In this document: one piece after another, positions 7,491-18,900 of the stretch | Position numbering within the stretch: position 1 is the first letter of the stretch | Layout of the letters: each line of letters begins with the position of its first letter | Assembly (NCBI RefSeq): GCF_000003605.2 | Contig: NW_003108580.1 | Location: 465,057-489,052, forward strand | DNA: 23,996 bases | Reading direction: 5' to 3' | Source of the DNA: Saccoglossus kowalevskii | Lineage: Eukaryota > Hemichordata > Enteropneusta > Harrimaniidae | Translations under genes and position numbers: made by a program | The notes under the pieces: model-generated | Seen by the model: only the letters and a program-made list of their open reading frames with translations | Database searches by the model: none | What the model was told of the DNA's origin: nothing

Positions 7491-9235
7491 AGTCTAGACT
7501 TGTTTGTATATAATACAAGACTTTACAGTCTAATAGATGTTGCATGATTGAAGTGTGGGTTCCCCATCCCTTGACAATCATTTTTAATCTTCAAGGAAGA
7601 ACCCAATTTATTTACAAGGATTATATAATACCTCGTAATGTGACCAATTGTTGAGGCCATAGGCTCTGTAAAATCTATGTTTGTTACCTGTCCCAGTGCA
7701 AAGTCGTGTGCGTACTCTCCTGAATTTGCTTTATTAGTATATAACTACTGGTAATGCAATTATTGATTTATATGTACTGTAAAATGACTAATTTTCACTG
7801 GGTTTAAATTTCACTGATTTACCATTTCAGGCATATTCAGTGGGTTTTAAATTCACGGTTTCGTCATTTAGATAATGTGTTCAATGCTAAATTTTACATA
7901 TTCACTGATTTTTAATTTAGCGCATTTTCCAGTCTGCGAAATAAGCTAAATTAAAACCCAGTGAATAATTACCCCCTTTACAGTACTTTTAGAAATACCG
8001 ATCTAATAGAGTGAATATATGGCATGTATGTACGCATGTTTAAAAGGAAACTGAGCTTAGTGTCTTCAACTTCTGAATATGGTTAATTTTTAGTGATATA
8101 ATTATTTTTGGTCAGTCTGTAATTCGTACTCGTATTTTGGCAATTACCTACCAGGGTATATTAAACTGTTGGCCTAAACACTGTTGTATGAGAAAAGTGG
8201 TACATTTTAACTACTATATATATTACCATAAGGAATTAAGCCATCATGTTATGTTGATTGAAACTAACATTACCTCTGGGTTAGATAAATGATAGTGCCA
8301 TAACATGTAAAGAGGATTACAAATAGCAAAGTTGTAAGAAGAACAATGAAAAAACAGCCGAGTTGGAGAAGGCTGTCAATGGTAAATATACCGTAAACAA
8401 TATCGATACAGTAGAACCAAATTGAACTACTATAGGGGAATTTTCTAATAATGTTATACTATTGTAGGAAAGAATCCTAGTGCAAGGATGCCCTCTTCAG
8501 GTTATGTAACTAGATGTTTAGAGGGCGCTATATAGCTCAGTGCTGATAAATCAAGATTCCCCAGAAACAGATTAGGTCTTGGGACATGAAGTATGAATAA
8601 AATTGTCCAAGGCATTCTCGAGGAACTATTGATATGTTGGTTTTTGGAGCCAAAAAATAATCAGCAGTTGGTCAATAAAACAAAATAAGAAATTAAGGTT
8701 GCATATATGTTCACCATTATGATAAACAGAATCAGTTCTGTCATGTTTGAGAAATGATATAGATGCACTGAACATTAGATCCCATTTCACACTTCATTAT
8801 GATCTTTGAACTGCCACGTTTGAGGATATTATTGGCCTTGACTGCAGTCAATGAGAAAGCACAAGAATACACTGTCACTTATTTTTAAATATAATCTTGT
8901 TTAATATACAAAACTACTATTCATTACAGGCCATTATTTACAGTTCACTACAAAAAGATCATATAAACGTCAAGTTGGAACACAATTTAAATCCTTGATA
9001 CTTAAGAATTTGAAAAAAAATTATTTCAATGAAAATGCCGAAATTAAAATCATCTCTCCATACCAAGAACAGAAAGAAGGATATGGTTTCTAAATGCAGT
9101 GCCCTCTAGTGGCAACACAATCTTGTGTTTTCAATAAAGATCTCCAGCGTAGAATGCCTAGGTTTGAATATCCTATTTCTACTGTTTACAATCTAGTATT
9201 TTATCATTTTTTTTTTCTAACATTATAAATTTGAT
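7472..9235. other. Intergenic region between convergent genes
   Basis: AT-rich sequence with no coding frame I trust on either strand. It contains one TA-flanked miniature inverted-repeat element (7777-7983). A short stretch at 8530-8545 resembles a tRNA A box but has no B box. The sequence GCCCTCTAGTGGC at about 9101 is a motif seen at ends of many animal repeats, but no partner end was found. Confidence 0.6.
7777..7983. mobile_element. Mariner-type MITE, copy 1 (TA target duplication)
   Basis: The element begins CTGTAAAATGACTAATTTTC and ends with the inverted form ...GAATAATTACCCCCTTTACAG, flanked on both sides by TA (7775-7776, 7984-7985). The terminal inverted repeats extend imperfectly for about 38 bp (CACTGGGTTT on one arm, AAACCCAGTG on the other). 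It has no coding capacity. A second copy lies at 17531. The TA flank and CTGTAAA ends suggest mobilisation by a Tc1/mariner-like transposase; that class assignment is inference. Confidence 0.85.
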
Positions 9236-9735
9236 ATGTTAAAAATATTTTGTATTTATTCGTAAATACTTTCTATTTTTACACATATCGTCAGAACGTA
9301 CAAAACAGAATAATAAATATATGTACACTGGTAATAAGCATGGCGAGAATGTGATGTATTCAGTAAATGCTGACAGATGGCTGCAACATTACCAAACATA
9401 GTTGTATGTATAGCACAGTGTAAATATCTTTGTTCCATAGCAAGTTTTATAACATATAACAATATACACTTTCACTTATAAATAAATAACAAAATAAATA
9501 AAATAATGCAAAGTAGAAATACTGAATGGAATGTGATGTTTTTGACCAGCATCTAATGTTACCCGGTATTTTGTTCATCATTTTGAATGCTAATATAGAG
9601 ACTAATGCTGTCTGTTTACAGTTGATCTATTCACTCTGTTAGAAATACTACCTTGTAAACTACTGTATATCAGAATACATGTATTTAAAAATACAATGCT
9701 TTAAATTAGCACATTTCAATGTCGATGGCAAGCAT
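9236..9735 (-). other. Probable 3' UTR of the inversin-like gene
   Basis: This AT-rich sequence downstream of the TAG has no coding signal. A minus-strand AATAAA lies at 9260-9255 (TTTATT on the plus strand), so the transcript probably ends a little below 9245. With the plus gene ending near 7470, the two mature transcripts would not overlap. Confidence 0.5.
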
Positions 9736-9929
9736 CTATTCTCCAGTTACAGCGCCTTCAGATGATAACGATTGCCGTGGTGATAGGGACGATGTTGGAG
9801 TTGACATCTGGGATGAAGTGCGATTTGACCTTTGATCTTTAAGTTTTTTGTCTTTAACATTTTGTTGATACTGATAAGATTCCATACGAACCAGACCACT
9901 TTTAGATTTCTGACCTTTTCTTTCACCAT
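9736..9929 (-). CDS. Inversin-like gene, last coding exon and stop
   Basis: Minus-strand acceptor ...TGTATTTTCAG before 9929; stop TAG at 9738-9736. It encodes NGERKGQKSKSGLVRMESYQ, a Gln/Lys-rich stretch and SQMSTPTSSLSPRQSLSSEG, ending AVTGE. The C-terminus is disordered and phosphorylatable, with no evident PDZ or other terminal ligand. Confidence 0.87.
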
Positions 9930-12900
9930 CTGAAAATACAACTTGACATTAATACTACTACTACCACCATCATTAATGCACTGAAATCAGCAAAGGTATG
10001 TTTAGTTTAGAAAACACCATGGGACAGAGCTGTGTTGTGAGAGCATTGCCCAAAACAACTCCCAGATGTTCCCTGGTATTAGCTACTTGTGCACTGGCTG
10101 AAGTACTTGGGAAGGTTGACTTGCGTACCCCCCCCCCCCCATTAACAAATTATTCTCTAATTTCAACCATCTCTTGATACTGACCACTCAGAAGCCAGCA
10201 CCATGACTGTTTTATGACTTCACTGGTTAAAGAAACTCCAGTCTCTCAAAAACACATTGAAACTTTCAGGCCAGATGCTTTCAAGTTTACAGTGGGAAAT
10301 TATGGCCAGTAATACCATGGCTTATCTCTTATTAATGCAAGAAATCACCACTATCACTGATTGGCTACTCGTACTGTGAGTCACTTGGCTGGTGTATAAA
10401 TCTTAAGTATTTATATAAACCAAACTGTTTTCATTCTCATTCAAATCCATGTAGGATTGGCTAGATTAGGCATGTGCATCAATCAGACAGAAATGAGAAT
10501 TCTATGTCTCTACCGAGCTTATACAATGTATAACTGTGGTTTGAGTTGTATACAACACATCACTGTCACATCAACAAGCAATTGTGAATTTGTAATACAG
10601 AATTACTCCTGGATAAAACTTAATATACTCTTACAGAAATTATGTAGATATCAAATCATATACATACTTTCAATTGGAGCTCTGAGGTCAAAGGTGTCTT
10701 CATGGGTAACATTACTTGTTGAAGGTCTGGTATCAAGTGAACTTGGTGTATCTGTCAAAAAATAAACACTCCATAATTAGAAAAAGTTGTAAAATGAAAG
10801 GCTTGCACACAAAATAATCACACATTAATTATAATTACAGTAGTAGGGGAAAAACAACAACAAAATTTATCACTATGGTATTTATTCTATTGGAGGCACA
10901 TCTCCATGTTCTTATAATAGAGCTAAACTGGTACATATTACATTATTTGCAGTGTTAATAAAATAGAAGACAACATGTAGTTATGTGGTGGGTGCAATAA
11001 TATATTATTAAATCAAACTTGTTACAAAATGCAAACACACAAAATATTATGGGCTGTAATGGGCTACTGCCACAATGATATGTGGCTATCTAGTTTCCTT
11101 TACTCACCCCCTCTTATTAGTTTCAACTGTGTATTGCTGCAGCCACTACTAGGGCTAGATGAAGATGGGGAGGGTGTTCTTCTATAGTAAGTACATTCAG
11201 ATGTGGTTCTGTTATTAAATTGTGATTTGGTATAATGAGAGACAACTGGAGCTGAGACTATCCTTGTTTGTGGGCTGGACAGCGGCCTCCAATCTGGTTT
11301 GACACCTAGTATACGTGTACAATTGAAGATTAAGTGAAGCAAAGTGAAGGAACACTCCAGAGAATGTCCATTGTTAGTAGCATTGTACAGTGAAATGAAA
11401 CAGGTATATGTCAAGCACAGAGAAACTTAAAAGAAATGTTAGCATGCAATAGACAAAATCTGGTGCATTTACAGGTTCCACAGTCACCAAGATTTTCAGT
11501 AGAAATCCCTGTATCAGATTTCTAAGGTTATCAGGAGAAGTATGTAAAATAGCATAACGAAAGTTATTGCAATAATCTACTGTGTATGTCATAGTATGTT
11601 CTATTTTATGAGATAGTAGTATTAGAGAGATTGAGAGTACCACTTTTTATTCTAGACAATATTTTGATTTGGAGAAAAGTATTGTAAGATAATATGTTGT
11701 TTACAACTTACGTTCTCTTCTATATGATGTGATTGGTCGATTTACTTTCGATATTTTAGAAGAATAAATATGTACATTGTTTGTTCGTAAGGCTTGTTTC
11801 TTTCGTCGATAATCTTCATTTTTTTTACGAATCCACTCTTCATGTTTGCTTCGTCTCATTTCATTGTAATCATCTAAATCTCTGAAATATGAACAAAAAT
11901 CAATGGTCATGTGACATCATTATTTCATACAGTGGCTCATGCATAGAATGTTTGGTAATTATACCTTTTTACTAGCTTTGTGATATTTGATATTTGGACC
12001 CTGGAACCCCAAAAAATTATAATAGCCACTAAATATATATGCAATGACTTTGAAATGAGTAACAGAGACTTTTTACCTTTATCATTACGTAAAGATATGA
12101 GTGATGTTATAACAACTGATCTCAATATACCTATTAAAGTTCTAATTTACTTTTTATGAAAACGTTTTATGAAAACAAATCTCAAGGGATGTCAACTTTA
12201 ATCCAGAACAAAAAACTGTAATGGTTAATTTCTATAACCGTAGATGTCAGTGATAGTGTAAACGACAGTGACGCTTTGTTATGGTCACTCATGAGATTGT
12301 GTCTAGACAGGTTTTCAGTCAGTGATTGAATCTGTGTAGACTCAGTGGAGTGGAATTATTACCGTTATCATATATGCAGTTATTTGCGACCTGATTGCAT
12401 GAAATGACAGCGAAGGTTTATAGTTATAGTGAAGTATATTATCATTGAGAGTGATGACTTTAAGATGACATCATCACACTATTAATTATGTCATCAGAAA
12501 TGGTTAGGATTGGTTTAATGAACATAATGAGTCATTAAAGTGTAACTTTAGAGGGCAGTGTTTATGTCAGCAAGCTCTAGAATGTATCAAAATAAGACAG
12601 TTTTAGTTGGTGATAAATAAGCAGTTTGGAGTTGGGTGGGCTTGGGTCGCAGCTCCACTAGCAGGCAGAAAATGAACTATTGCATACCAAGTAGTTACAG
12701 GAATAAACAAGCTTTTATCCTGAGAAAGAAAACCTAATGTAGGTGGAAGTCATTCCATAAGTTTCTGTTCTGTTTTCAGACAGGGAATAGTAAAGTGAGA
12801 AAATCAACATCTTTATCTATTGTTTTAGAACTATCATACATGAAGAGATGGAAGACATTGCACTCACTCATACTCGTCATCATTGTATCGTGGTGAATGG

Positions 12901-15900
12901 TAATCCATTGTCTTTCTTCGTAACCACTGCTCCAACGTTGGTCTTTTTACGCTAACTACTTTACTCAGGTCTTCATCTTGTTTATCATTTTCTTGTTGAC
13001 TTTCAACACTTATAATTCTTGCATTGGATGACACTCTCTGTTAACATACAAACAATGTTTGAGTTTCCAACACCAGAAAATAATTTTAGGTATAGCCCTA
13101 AGATTTGAGTAATGAACATACATCCTATACTTTTAGTTAACACTTTAAGTTCAACACTGACAAATACTCTGACAGCCAAAGATACAAACAAATTGCAGCA
13201 TGTAAAAAATATTTATTTGACTACAGTTATAGGGAAAGTACAATATCTGGTTTAATGGAAGCAGTAATCTCATATTCTCCCAGTTTTTTCTCTATTGAAA
13301 TACAAAGTGTTTTTCTACTTTTGAGGCCAAACATAATTATTCCAGAACCCAATACCATGATGATGTACCTTAAAAGTTCTCTCAGCTTTCTCAAGTCCTT
13401 CCTGGATTTCTTCTTCATATTTTCTCATGTTTTCGTTGTCTTTTTCCTGCGTACACAATATATAAGTAAAACTAGTAATTCAATCTTTGGATTCAAAAAC
13501 TACAATTCTAGCAGAATGACATTTCTTCAGTGATATTGATGAGTTTGTGTGATTATAGTTAATGCATACATTGTATGTCAGTAATCTAAACAAATCCTTC
13601 CTACACTATGAAATATGTCACATGTCAAAGCTGTATTTATACCTCATTCTTCCTCAGTTCTTCTTGTAATTTTTTTGTATTGATGTCCACCTCGGCTTTA
13701 AGTACATTCACTCCACGCATCAATTCACCTTTGTATCGTTCTGCTTCATCTCGGAGTTCATCAAAAGCTGGAAGGTTGCTTCGTATAACTTCATCAAGAA
13801 ATGACATTTCCCCTATAGAAAATTACAAAATTATAACTGAATATGACACCAAGGTATAATAGTATTAAAACAAAAAAACAAACAAAAAAAACCCACTAGT
13901 GTAATAGTTTGTGTTGTAAGGATGATTCAACTCTCAAAGTCTGAATATAAAGGCAACACCATAGTTAGAAACAAGACAAGCACATAGCTGAACGTGCATT
14001 GCTCTGTTTCAATTTTTTTTCACAACCATGTACAGTGTGTGATCATGTTAAACACAGGTATTGTTTTAATTCAATTTCAATGTGAACTGAATGTCAGCAA
14101 ATTGGTTATGTCTCGGTCGGATTTACTTACTATTGTCTGACTGACAAAATACGATTACAAAAAATGTAAAAAGAAACCATTAAAGTCAGTTACAGCATAA
14201 ACCTGATGTTCACACAAAATTATTGGAAACAAATAATTGCATTACATCAAAATGCTTTTTTCTCAAAATATTGACTGAGTTGTGGAACTGCTACTTCCTT
14301 TGTATTCACAATTACTGGTATCATCATCATTACAACAACATTAAATGACAACAACATTTTCGGATCATACCACTAATGAATTTCGGGGGATTCAGAGCTT
14401 ATTATACAAGTCATTCCAAAAAAAATAATTGGTACATTTGGAGATTGACATTAAAAAAAATAATTATTTTTATGTTTCTAGGCATACAACTCAAAACAAA
14501 ACCTTCTGATTCAAATGACTGACATACATGAAAATTGAGTCCTATCAGTACCACCCACACTGCTATGAATTTTAGATATAAGCATGAATTCAGTTCAAAG
14601 GTTTCTCATTAGAGACCCCTGGGTAAACAAAATTAGGAATGAAAATCATTTCAGAAATGAAAAATCGGCAATAATATCCAAGAAGAACCACATTTCATAG
14701 AGAGATATCTATAAATAAGGTATATGAAAAAAACTCACGTTGTAAATAATTATCCCAGTTATCCATCTTTTTTTCGATATCTTTCTCAACATCAATAGGA
14801 TTTATCCTACCCTGCCGTTGAGAATGGGAATAACCAGACCTTGGTGATCTAGGAGATCTTTCATCATCTCTCCCAGATTCAGATCCTCTGCCATTAGGAA
14901 CAGCAGGGAAATAAATGTCAACCAGAGTTTTTTGTTTCTCGTTTTTAGACTCCAATCCTTGAGGAAATCTCCTTTTTCCAGGATTTGCCGTAGATGATCT
15001 TGGATTCCTCCCACCAACCATTCTTGGACCAGCACTCTTAGTTGTTCTATTGTTATTATTTGCTCTGTTCCAGGAATGAAGGCTATCTCTAGGTGTATTC
15101 GGACAGCTCTCTGTTCGTGATTTTCCATATTTACTCCTTGGACTTTCATAATTCCCGCCAATGTAGTCATTATGATGTCCATTTTGGGAATGATATCCAG
15201 TAGCACTCTTCCTGACAGCAGGAGTTCTGTCCATCCATGGCTGAGGTGCTAAATAGGGACTTATTTTCTTGTCTTTTTTATCCTCATCTTTTTCTGTGTT
15301 TTTAGTGCTATCAATTCGTACATGCTTCTCTGATGTTTTACGACCTACACTAACGTCGTTACCATCAACAATTTCACTAGAATTATCTACTTCATCATTC
15401 CTCTTGTCCACATTTGTCTGTAATGCAGTCTTCTGTTTTAAATCCCCTTTTTTAAACTCATCTTTCTGTCCTTGACTTTTTTTTTTCATTTTCTTCTTAC
15501 CGTTTTTTGTTTCCTTCTGCTCTTTTTCTTGTTGCTCTTTTTCTTTTTCCTTTTCCTCTTCTAGTTTGCGATTCACTAATCTTTTATAGTTCCTGCCTAT
15601 TATAATTGCAGCGTCATTTGTGATATCAGAACCTTTTCTTGCACCGACAGATTTCAGTAATTCTATGCACTCATTGCTTTCTCTGTCAATGGCGTAGTCC
15701 AATGGTGTTACATACTTGTACTACAAATGAACAAAGATGAATATTCATGATACACACATTCACTCAAAACTTAGAATGTCAATGACAATTTTCTTCTTTT
15801 TTCACGAAATAAATTCAAGCAAATTATTTTGAAAATTGCAACCAAGACATGTAGGCAATAGGAAACTATGTTAATTTGATCTAAAATTAAAAAGGAAATT

Positions 15901-18900
15901 ACAGAAAAATACATAAAAATGTGGAAAATATTACTTTAAAATATTGGAGGGAAACAATATAGTGCTCAAACTAAAACCTTTAATTTTTAAATATTATGCA
16001 TCACTTGTGAAGTGCAAAGCTAGACTTAGTTTCATTCAGACTCTGATGCTAGCCGAACATTTCGTCATTACCTTCTCTGATGTCATGATGAAATTGACAT
16101 TAGCGCCAGCGTCTATCATCATCTTACATAATCCTTCATTATTGGTAGCTGCCGCCTGATGCAGTCCTGTCATACCAATTTTATTGGCAGAGTTAGGATC
16201 ACAACCAAACTCCAGTAAATATTGCACAACATCTATGGAATGATAATGATTAAATTATTTATTTTCAGCATATGGTTATAGTAGTAGTAAAGATAATTTC
16301 ACATGTTAATGTTTTAGAACCCCTGTAGGCCATTCATACAATGGGAGTAAAGTAAATTACAATAGGTGGAAATGGTGCCTTTTATGGGCCACATTCATTC
16401 CACACAAAGTATTGATTATTCATTAAAACACTGTACACTCACTGTTGTGTAACCATGCGTAACTTACATAAACAGCACTGTTAGTTCATTTCTGGTTCAT
16501 ACTGATAGCACAACAAAAAAGGTACAATAGTGTGGTTTCTTTTTTTGTGCTTTTACTGTAACTACTATAAAAATTTGATGGAGAAGTAACACCAGCTACC
16601 TAGAGAACTAGTCCAAAATATTTGTTCAATAAAATTGAAAATAAATTATAATTATTGATTTCAAATGGAATAAACATAATAATCCAAATTTTGAGAATCA
16701 AATCACTTAACATACTAAACTCCCCTATTTTAAAAATGGTATGGTCTTCATCCAATGCAAAGCAGTGTAGCAATATCAAAATACGGGGGTGTCAACTTAC
16801 CGATATGTCCTTTATGAATTGCTTCATGGATAGGATGGTTTCCATTCTTGTTTGCCATGTTTAGTGGTGCTTTTGCAGCCACTAATAGTTTTAAGCAGCT
16901 CAGATTACCCTTAGAGGCAGCACAGTGAACAGGACTGAAATACAAATACAAGTTCAGTACGGTAATAGTCTATGGTAATTTTATCCAAAATGGACTGAAA
17001 TTCAAAATGTTTGGATAACTATTTTTGTGATTTGATTTGAAAAGATGATTACTGTTTTGTGTAGCATTAAAACAAAACAAAAAACAATATAGTTCAATTC
17101 ACAACAAGAGAATATTTAATGATCACTGTCACTGCTGAATAATACTCCATAGTTTGATTACTTCATGTTTTACATTAATGTCAAAATAAAAACACACACA
17201 AAAAAAAAAAAAACATTTTGAAGGGGCTTCTCGCGTCATATTACAAAGCCTTAAAAGTTGTTTTTATGCTCAAGTGCAATATTTGTGTGAGAACATTAAT
17301 TGTTGAACATTAATCAGTGACGCAAATAACATCACGCTACAGTACGACAATGAAGTCAACAATCCGAAGATAAACCTCAAAAGGGATGACCCCCTATGAT
17401 GATATGACCCCAATTATTTGGCTACAGTAGACACAATAAAATACAGCAGCAAAAGTTCATCCATTGTGCCAATATAAAGTATTCTCAAATACCAGTGAAA
17501 TCATACAGATACCTTTCATTATTTGTTATACTGTAAAATGACTAATTTTCACAGGGTTTAAATTTCGTTGATTGAATTACCATTTCAAGCATATTCACTG
17601 GGTTTTAAATTCTTGGTTTTATCATTTAGATAATGTGTTCTATGCTAAATTTTACATATTCACTGGGTTTTAATTTAGCGCATTTTCCAGTCAGCAAAAT
17701 TTAAACCCAGTGAATAATTACCCCTTTACAGTACTATTTACACCAAAAGGCCAACTTGAGCTAAACTACAATATCCATGATCATCTTCCATTTTGAAAGA
17801 AAGCATAAAAATTACAGTTATGATGAGATCCAAATACTGACATTTTTAAGCCTTCAGACACCAGTCCAGATACAGACACTCATCACACAAGTAAAACTTG
17901 CTGAAAACAAGTCTAATTTGTTTTACATAGTAGTGTACAGTCCACCTGTCCTTGATAGCATTACAGCATACAACAACCGCTGCGCTAGAGTAAATATCCT
18001 AACAATACCAACCAAGCATATCGTTAAATCATGTCAAAATTTACCTGCATTTGGTTAGTGCTTGGGTGAAAGTTTTCGTTGCTAGGATAACCAATAACTG
18101 ATATCAACGCTGCCCAAATAAAGTAGCAATGACTTGAATGAAGGACTGATCGTGGTACAGCCTGTACGTACTCACACACAACTACCAAGACTACATTGTA
18201 TTGTTAACACAGGTAACATGGGATACTGAGAGGTTGTAAACTTCTATTGTGTTTTACTTGGACAATACACAACAATGAATCATCATGAACTTATTTAATA
18301 CAGGTAGCTCTGCCTATTTGTTAGCCACTCTTTAGTCCATATGCAGTTAAGTGTAAAACTATACACGTATTGATTGCATAGCTGCTCTATCTTCAGAGAT
18401 TAGAGATCTGCGTCTAATCAATAGAACATGTGTATTCACATTTTTTTTTATAAGTTTGGAAATTATAAACACTTAGCATTTTTGTTTTAAATATAATATT
18501 AAAAAAATTCAACCCAAAATAATCTCATGGAATTTAAGTTTAAAAAAGGGGTAGAAATAGCTGAAATGTGCTGCATGTAATTACAACAAAGATGGAAGGT
18601 ACAAATAAAAATGTAAAATTAACTAAAAATTAAAATTAGCCTGTTACGAAAAATTTGAATCAAGAATTATGTATGTATCTTTCAGGTCTAGTATTGCTTT
18701 ATCCTATTTAGTTAAGGGCAATAAAATCATAGACTCTATATAGTCTACAATAAAATCAAGTAATTTTCTTAGAACAAAAAAAGGTTGTTGAGATACAACT
18801 GTAACATAAGCAGATTTCAGACAAAAACTAATCAGTCTGCGAATTATCAGAGAGCATCTATTCAGCAAGTTTCATTTTAATCCGATGATTGGTTCTTGAG

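Noticed and set aside
8521-8600. tRNA-like stretch (TATAGCTCAGTGCTGATAAATC resembles an A box)
   Set aside because: No GGTTCGANTCC-type B box at the right distance and no cloverleaf could be drawn.
9095-9120. GTGCCCTCTAGTGGCAAC, a motif often found at the ends of animal repeats
   Set aside because: I could not find a matching second end or target duplication, so no element is called.
10457-10765. 102-codon plus-strand open frame overlapping the exon at 10668-10751
   Set aside because: A shadow of the minus-strand exon plus AT-rich intron; no domain. The minus-strand frame joins its neighbours in phase.
14802-15206. 134-codon second minus-strand frame within the large ankyrin-gene exon
   Set aside because: It overlaps the main frame, which continues from the ankyrin repeat and matches splice phase at both ends.
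17777-18058. 93-codon plus-strand open frame in the ankyrin-gene intron
   Set aside because: No recognisable domain, no splice or promoter context, and it lies antisense in an intron; consistent with a chance open frame.
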